Below, one piece after another: positions 60,552 through 64,000 of a stretch of DNA of 64,000 nucleotides. Position numbers and translations under genes: made by a program. The notes under the pieces were generated by a model that did not search any database, had not been told where the DNA came from, and saw nothing but the letters and a program-made list of their open reading frames with translations. Numbering within the stretch: position 1 is the stretch's first letter; every line of letters begins with the position of its first letter. Origin of the DNA: an uncultured bacterium (GTDB taxonomy: Bacteria > Pseudomonadota > Alphaproteobacteria > Sphingomonadales > Sphingomonadaceae); assembly GCA_942636505.2 (NCBI GenBank), contig CALOGB020000055.1:310001-374000 (forward strand), written 5' to 3'.

Positions 60552-61654
60552 AGAACGATCAACTCGGCCTTGAGCGCGCCGGCTTCCTTCAGCGCCTCGA
60601 GGATCGCGACCAGATCGGCCGGCGATGCGCCGATCGCGTTGACCGCCTTGACGATGTCGGCAAGCTTCGGGCCGGGGTTGAGCAGGAACATCGGGCGACG
60701 CTCCTCCTCGACCGCGACGCGGCTGTTCGGGGTGATCGCAGTCTGGCCCTGGCTGAACGGGGCTGGCTGACTAACCTGTGGCTTCTCGTCGATCCGCACC
60801 GTCATCTTGCCGTGCGTGATCGCCGCAGGCCCCACGCGGACCGCGGAGTTGATGACCACGGTGCCGGTGCGCGCGTTGACGATCACCTTGGCGGACGGCT
60901 CGGCGGAGACGACGTCGAGATTCTCGATCGTCGACATCAGCGTCGCGCGGATGTCGGCACCGATCGGCGCGCGAACCGCGACGGAGACCGCATCGATCGC
61001 CTGCGCGCTGCCAAAGCCCAATTTCGAGTTGATCGCGCCGGCGACGTTCTGCGCGGTGGTGAAATCGGCACGCGCGAGGTTGAAGGTGAGAGTCGGCGCG
61101 CTGTCGAACCCGGTCGCGACCGCGCGTTCGACGGTCGCACCCTCGGGGATGCGGCCGGTCGAGGGCACGTTGACGACGATCTTCGACCCGTCCGCGCCCT
61201 CTGCACCAAGGCCGCCGACCGCGAGGTTGCCCTGCGCCATCGCGTAGATCTGGTTATCGGCCCCGAGCAGCGGCGTCATGATCAGGCTGCCACCGCGGAG
61301 GCTCTTCGCCTTGCCCATCGATGCGACGGTAATGTCGAGGCGCTGGCCGGGCTTGGCGAACGGCGGCAGTTCGGCGGTGATCATCACTACTGCCGCGTTC
61401 TTCATGCCGGGGTTCGCCGATGGCGGCAGTTGCAGGCCGAAGCGTGACGCGACGGCCTTCAGTGACTGCACGGTGTATTCGAGATTGTCGTCGCCCGTGC
61501 CTGGCAGGCCGACGACGATGCCGTAGCCGGTGAGCTGGTTCGAACGGATACCCTGGAACCCGCCCAGGTCCTTGATGCGGTCGGCCGAGGCCGGCGCGGC
61601 GAGCAGGAGCGAGGCCAGGAGGGTGGTGAGGAGACCTGCGAAAGTACGAAACAC
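60548..61654 (-). CDS. flgI: Flagellar P-ring protein FlgI
   Basis: A 368-residue periplasmic ring protein. GTG 61654 with AAGGA upstream gives a signal peptide (FRTFAGLLTTLLASLLLAAPASA-D) and the family start DRIKDLGGFQGIRSNQLTGYGIVVGLPGTGDD. The frame stays open 110 codons further upstream, but those are translations of palindromic repeats, not part of FlgI. The C terminus LAAILEALKEAGAL-type ending (VAILEALKEAGALKAELIVL) is normal. Confidence 0.95.
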   Translation of the reverse strand: MFRTFAGLLTTLLASLLLAAPASADRIKDLGGFQGIRSNQLTGYGIVVGLPGTGDDNLEYTVQSLKAVASRFGLQLPPSANPGMKNAAVVMITAELPPFAKPGQRLDITVASMGKAKSLRGGSLIMTPLLGADNQIYAMAQGNLAVGGLGAEGADGSKIVVNVPSTGRIPEGATVERAVATGFDSAPTLTFNLARADFTTAQNVAGAINSKLGFGSAQAIDAVSVAVRAPIGADIRATLMSTIENLDVVSAEPSAKVIVNARTGTVVINSAVRVGPAAITHGKMTVRIDEKPQVSQPAPFSQGQTAITPNSRVAVEEERRPMFLLNPGPKLADIVKAVNAIGASPADLVAILEALKEAGALKAELIVL

Positions 61655-61670
61655 GGTCTTTAGTCCTTTA

Positions 61671-61819
61671 CCGTTCGTGCTGAGTAGCGACCGAGTAGGC
61701 GCGCAGCGGCGTATCGAGGGTGCGTATCGAAGCATGGGTTCCGCGCGCCAACCTGTCCTTCGATACGAGCCCTCGATACGCGCCTTCGGCACTACTCGGT
61801 CTCTACTCAGGACGAACGG
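61671..61819. repeat. Long palindromic element in the flgH-flgI gap
   Basis: Arms begin CCGTTCGTGCTGAGTAG (61671-61687) and end in CTACTCAGGACGAACGG (61803-61819); inner parts with GTATCGAGGG/CCCTCGATAC and CGTATCGAAG/CTTCGATACG also pair. Total arm length is about 65 nt. It is related to the 7009-7079 element by its CCGTTCG...GAG ends. Confidence 0.88.
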
Positions 61820-61834
61820 GTTGGCGCTGACACG

Positions 61835-61937
61835 CGTGCCCTCACCCTTCGCCGCCTTCGGCGTCTCTCCCTCTCCCCTGAGGGGAGAGGGAAGGGGCCC
61901 GGCCGGCGCTTGCCGGGTGGGAAGGGTGAGGGCACGC
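61835..61937. repeat. Second palindromic element in the flgH-flgI gap
   Basis: GCGTGCCCTCACCCTTC (61835-61851) is a perfect 17-bp inverted partner of GAAGGGTGAGGGCACGC (61921-61937). An inner hairpin CCCTCTCCCC-TGA-GGGGAGAGGG is at 61869-61891. It resembles element B at 4688 and ends 8 nt before the flgH stop. Confidence 0.88.
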
Positions 61938-61944
61938 CGGACCA

Positions 61945-62637
61945 TCAAAACGGGCTGACGACGGAGAAGAAGCGGCTGAGCCACCCCTGGCGGCCGGCGC
62001 GGGCGACGTCGCCCTTGCCGGTGTACGAGATCTGCGCGTCGGCCACCCGCGTTGACAGCACGCGGTTGTTCGCGTCGACGTCGGCGGTGCGGACCAGGCC
62101 CTTGATCTTGAGGAACTCGTCGCCGCGGTTGAGGGTGACGCGCTTCTGGCCCTGCACCAGCATCGTCCCGTTGGGATAGACTTGCGCCACCGTCACGCTG
62201 ACTTCGCCCGACAGCGAGTTGGTCTGGTCGGCCGCGCCGGTGCCGTTGAAACTACGCCCGCCGCTCAGCGTCGCGTCGGTCTTGTTGAACAGGTTGAGCA
62301 GCCCGGTGGTCGGCGGCGTGATCGTCCCCGAGCCATTGCTGTCGAGCTTCGACCCCGACGACTTCGACGCGGCGGTGCGCTCGACCAGCACGATCGTCAG
62401 CGGATCGCCGACTTTGCGCGCGCGCCAGCCTTCGTACAGCGCGGCATAGCCGTCCTGCGCCTGGAAGATCGAACCGGTAGCGACGACCGGCACCGGCTGG
62501 ACCGGCAACGGCCGCGCGACCGAGAAATCCTCGGGCGGTGCCTTCTTGCCGAACAGGCTGGCGTCTGCCGAGGATACAGCGAGGATCGGGGCAAGGATCG
62601 CGGCGAGGGCGGCGAGCGACGTTGAGGCGCTGCGCAT
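61945..62637 (-). CDS. flgH: Flagellar L-ring protein FlgH, without lipobox
   Basis: A 230-residue outer-membrane ring protein. Family blocks are LYEGWRARKVGDPLTIVLVERTAASKSSGS, GEVSVTVAQVYPNGTMLVQGQKRVTLNRGDEFLKIKGLVR and VLSTRVADAQISYTGKG. Its N terminus is a signal peptide (SLAALAAILAPILAVSSADA-S) with no Cys, whereas FlgH is usually a lipoprotein. The anchor may be replaced by the ring interactions. ATG 62637 overlaps the flgG stop (TGATG); a GTG at 62640 is an alternative. A 290-nt gap with two palindromic elements separates it from flgI. Confidence 0.92.
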   Translation of the reverse strand: MRSASTSLAALAAILAPILAVSSADASLFGKKAPPEDFSVARPLPVQPVPVVATGSIFQAQDGYAALYEGWRARKVGDPLTIVLVERTAASKSSGSKLDSNGSGTITPPTTGLLNLFNKTDATLSGGRSFNGTGAADQTNSLSGEVSVTVAQVYPNGTMLVQGQKRVTLNRGDEFLKIKGLVRTADVDANNRVLSTRVADAQISYTGKGDVARAGRQGWLSRFFSVVSPF

Positions 62638-63425
62638 CACAGGTTCTGGTTGACGTATTTGAGCATGTCGTCGGTTGCCGAGATCATCTTCGAATTGACC
62701 TCGTACGCACGCTGAGTCTCGATCATGTCGACCAGTTCCTCGACGACGTTGACGTTCGACGCCTCGAGCATGCCCTGCTTGATGCCGCCACGACCGTCCT
62801 GGCCGGCGACGCCGACATTGGCTGCGCCACTGGCAGCGGTCTCGACGAGATAATTGTCGCCGGTCGCCTGGAGCCCTGCCCCGTTCGGGAAGCTGGCGAC
62901 CTGGATCTGGCCGATCTGCGATGCCTCGGTCTGGCCGGGGACCATCGCCGACACGGTGCCGTCGCGGCCGATCGTGATCCCGGTCGTTCCCTCGGGCACG
63001 GTGATGCCGGGCTGCACCTGATAGCCTTCGCTGGTGACCAGCAGGCCCTCCGCTGAGCGCGAGAAATTGCCGGCGCGGGTGTAGCCGAGCGTGCCGCCGG
63101 GCATCTGCACCTGGAAATAGCCGTCGCCGTCGAGCGCGAGATCGAGGCTGTTGCCGGTCGTCTGCATCGCGCCCTGCGTGTCGATCCGCGCGGTGCCCTG
63201 GATACGGACGCCGGTGCCGAGGTTGAGCCCGGTCGCGTATTTGGTCTCGGCGGTGCTCTGCGTGCCGGGCGTCGTGACGGTCTGGTAGGCGAGCGTCTCG
63301 AACGCCGCACGGTCCTTCTTGAAGCCCGTGGTGTTCACGTTGGCGAGATTGTTCGAGATGACGCGCATGCGCATGTCCTGGGCGTCGAGCCCGGTGCGCG
63401 CGATATGCATGGCTGCGGATGACAT
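62637..63425 (-). CDS. flgG: Flagellar distal rod protein FlgG
   Basis: A 262-residue rod protein with the exact usual length. N terminus MSSAAMHIARTGLDAQDMRMRVISNNLANVNTTGFKKDRAAFETLAYQT and C terminus SNVNVVEELVDMIETQRAYEVNSKMISATDDMLKYVNQNL are family-typical coiled ends. It begins 13 nt after the flgF stop. Confidence 0.96.
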   Translation of the reverse strand: MSSAAMHIARTGLDAQDMRMRVISNNLANVNTTGFKKDRAAFETLAYQTVTTPGTQSTAETKYATGLNLGTGVRIQGTARIDTQGAMQTTGNSLDLALDGDGYFQVQMPGGTLGYTRAGNFSRSAEGLLVTSEGYQVQPGITVPEGTTGITIGRDGTVSAMVPGQTEASQIGQIQVASFPNGAGLQATGDNYLVETAASGAANVGVAGQDGRGGIKQGMLEASNVNVVEELVDMIETQRAYEVNSKMISATDDMLKYVNQNL

Positions 63426-63438
63426 TCGTCTGTTCCTT

Positions 63439-64000
63439 CTAGCTCGGCAGGCGCATCAGCGACGCACCGCTCTCATCGATTTCCTTGGCGGATTTCATCA
63501 TGTTGGCCTGGACTTCGTAGGACCGCTGGTTCTCGATCATGTCGACCAGCGCCTGCGTCATGTTGACGTTCGATCCTTCGATCGCGCCGCCTTGAACCTT
63601 CGCGTCCATGTCCTCGGGCAGCGCCCCGCCGCCGCGTACGCGCAGCAGATTGTCGAGGCCCTTGACCGTGTCCGACCCCTTGGTGTCGGCGAGCTTGAGC
63701 TTGTCGATCACCTGCGTATCCTTCGCATCGCCACCCTGCGGCACGATCGAGATCGTCCCGTCGGAGGAGATCGTCAGCGACTGGTAGGGCGGCAGGGTGA
63801 TCGGCCCCCCCGAACCGATCACCGGATGCCCGTCGCCGGTCTGCAGCACGCCCGACGGCGCAACCTCTAGGTCACCGCGGCGGGTGTACGCTTCCGATCC
63901 GTCCGACGCCTGCACCGCGAGCCATGCCGTCGTGCCGGTGATCGCGACGTCGAGCGGACGCCCGGTCAACTGGATCGCGCCGGGCGAACGATCGGCGTCG
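63439..64000 (-). CDS. flgF: Flagellar proximal rod protein FlgF, N terminus beyond window
   Basis: The frame continues through 64000, so the start is outside. The visible ~187 residues show the rod/hook core (GAIQLTGRPLDVAITGTTAWLAVQASDG, RGDLEVAPSGVLQTGDGHPVIG) and the family C terminus (SNVNMTQALVDMIENQRSYEVQANMMKSAKEIDESGASL). The internal ATG at 63969 is not the start. Confidence 0.92.
   Translation of the reverse strand, partial: DADRSPGAIQLTGRPLDVAITGTTAWLAVQASDGSEAYTRRGDLEVAPSGVLQTGDGHPVIGSGGPITLPPYQSLTISSDGTISIVPQGGDAKDTQVIDKLKLADTKGSDTVKGLDNLLRVRGGGALPEDMDAKVQGGAIEGSNVNMTQALVDMIENQRSYEVQANMMKSAKEIDESGASLMRLPS

Noticed and set aside
61655..61984. 110-codon upstream extension of flgI
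   Set aside because: It is translation of the palindromic elements; the signal peptide and RBS at GTG 61654 define the start.
63439..63969. flgF starting at the internal ATG 63969
   Set aside because: The frame continues to the window edge with rod-protein residues upstream, so the gene is cut by the edge, not started there.

Overview
The window reads as chromosomal DNA of a GC-rich alphaproteobacterium, most probably a Sphingomonas-type sphingomonad. The basis is gene content and style: gyrB, recF, dnaN and coq4 close together, a MucR-type regulator lacking its zinc Cys, a sphingan-type exopolysaccharide (EPS) region with split Alg14/Alg13-like (PssD/PssE) glycosyltransferase subunits, and many GC-rich palindromic elements between genes. 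No plasmid, prophage, rRNA, tRNA or CRISPR signal was seen.

Layout. 1-9.9 kb: end of an unknown gene, a 41-residue basic protein, a FrnE/DsbA-like protein, an AlkB-like dioxygenase, gyrB, an OmpA-like EF-hand protein, recF, coq4, vapBC and dnaN. 10-24.3 kb: an outer-membrane barrel, a histidine phosphatase, a small secreted protein, rlmN, a TSUP permease, a glycine-betaine-type ABC transporter whose permease and binding protein are fused, an SDR, phhB, a metallopeptidase-ccmA-ccmB operon, a Gfo/Idh/MocA oxidoreductase, two small membrane proteins with an acyltransferase, a SleB-type cell-wall hydrolase and a Rap1a-like secreted protein. 24.3-55.1 kb: a large EPS region. 55.5 kb: a MucR-like regulator. 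56-64 kb: motility genes in the order motB, motA, flgL, flgK, flgJ (rod-binding part only), flgI, flgH, flgG, flgF (all minus strand; flgF runs off the window).

EPS region. There are two complete export sets. Set 1 (minus strand, 24.3-31.8 kb) holds a PPP-type metallophosphatase, a 90-residue membrane protein, an 893-residue Wzy/ligase-like protein, an OPX lipoprotein and a tyrosine autokinase. Set 2 (plus strand, 32.1-39.4 kb) holds PssD/PssE-like glycosyltransferase halves, a second OPX lipoprotein, an outer-membrane barrel, a second tyrosine autokinase, then a coiled-coil lipoprotein, an L,D-transpeptidase and a second Rap1a-like protein. A minus-strand operon (51.6 to 39.4 kb) encodes GT4, GT2, a flippase, two more GT4 enzymes, a Wzy-like protein, a GT-C-like membrane protein, a WecG/TagA-type GT and a membrane-anchored GH74-like beta-propeller. 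Its first seven genes are joined by 4-nt ATGA overlaps. An AT3-SGNH acyltransferase and a third Wzy-like protein close the region. No obvious undecaprenyl-phosphate sugar-phosphate transferase (initiating enzyme) was seen, so priming is probably encoded elsewhere.

Most notable observations: palindromic repeat elements, one of them inserted in frame inside recF, one providing the Shine-Dalgarno of a secreted-protein gene, and two filling the flgH-flgI gap; a promoter with embedded operator in front of coq4; the GH74-like enzyme in an EPS operon; duplicated OPX/kinase pairs; and a 19-nt motif shared by two EPS intergenic regions.
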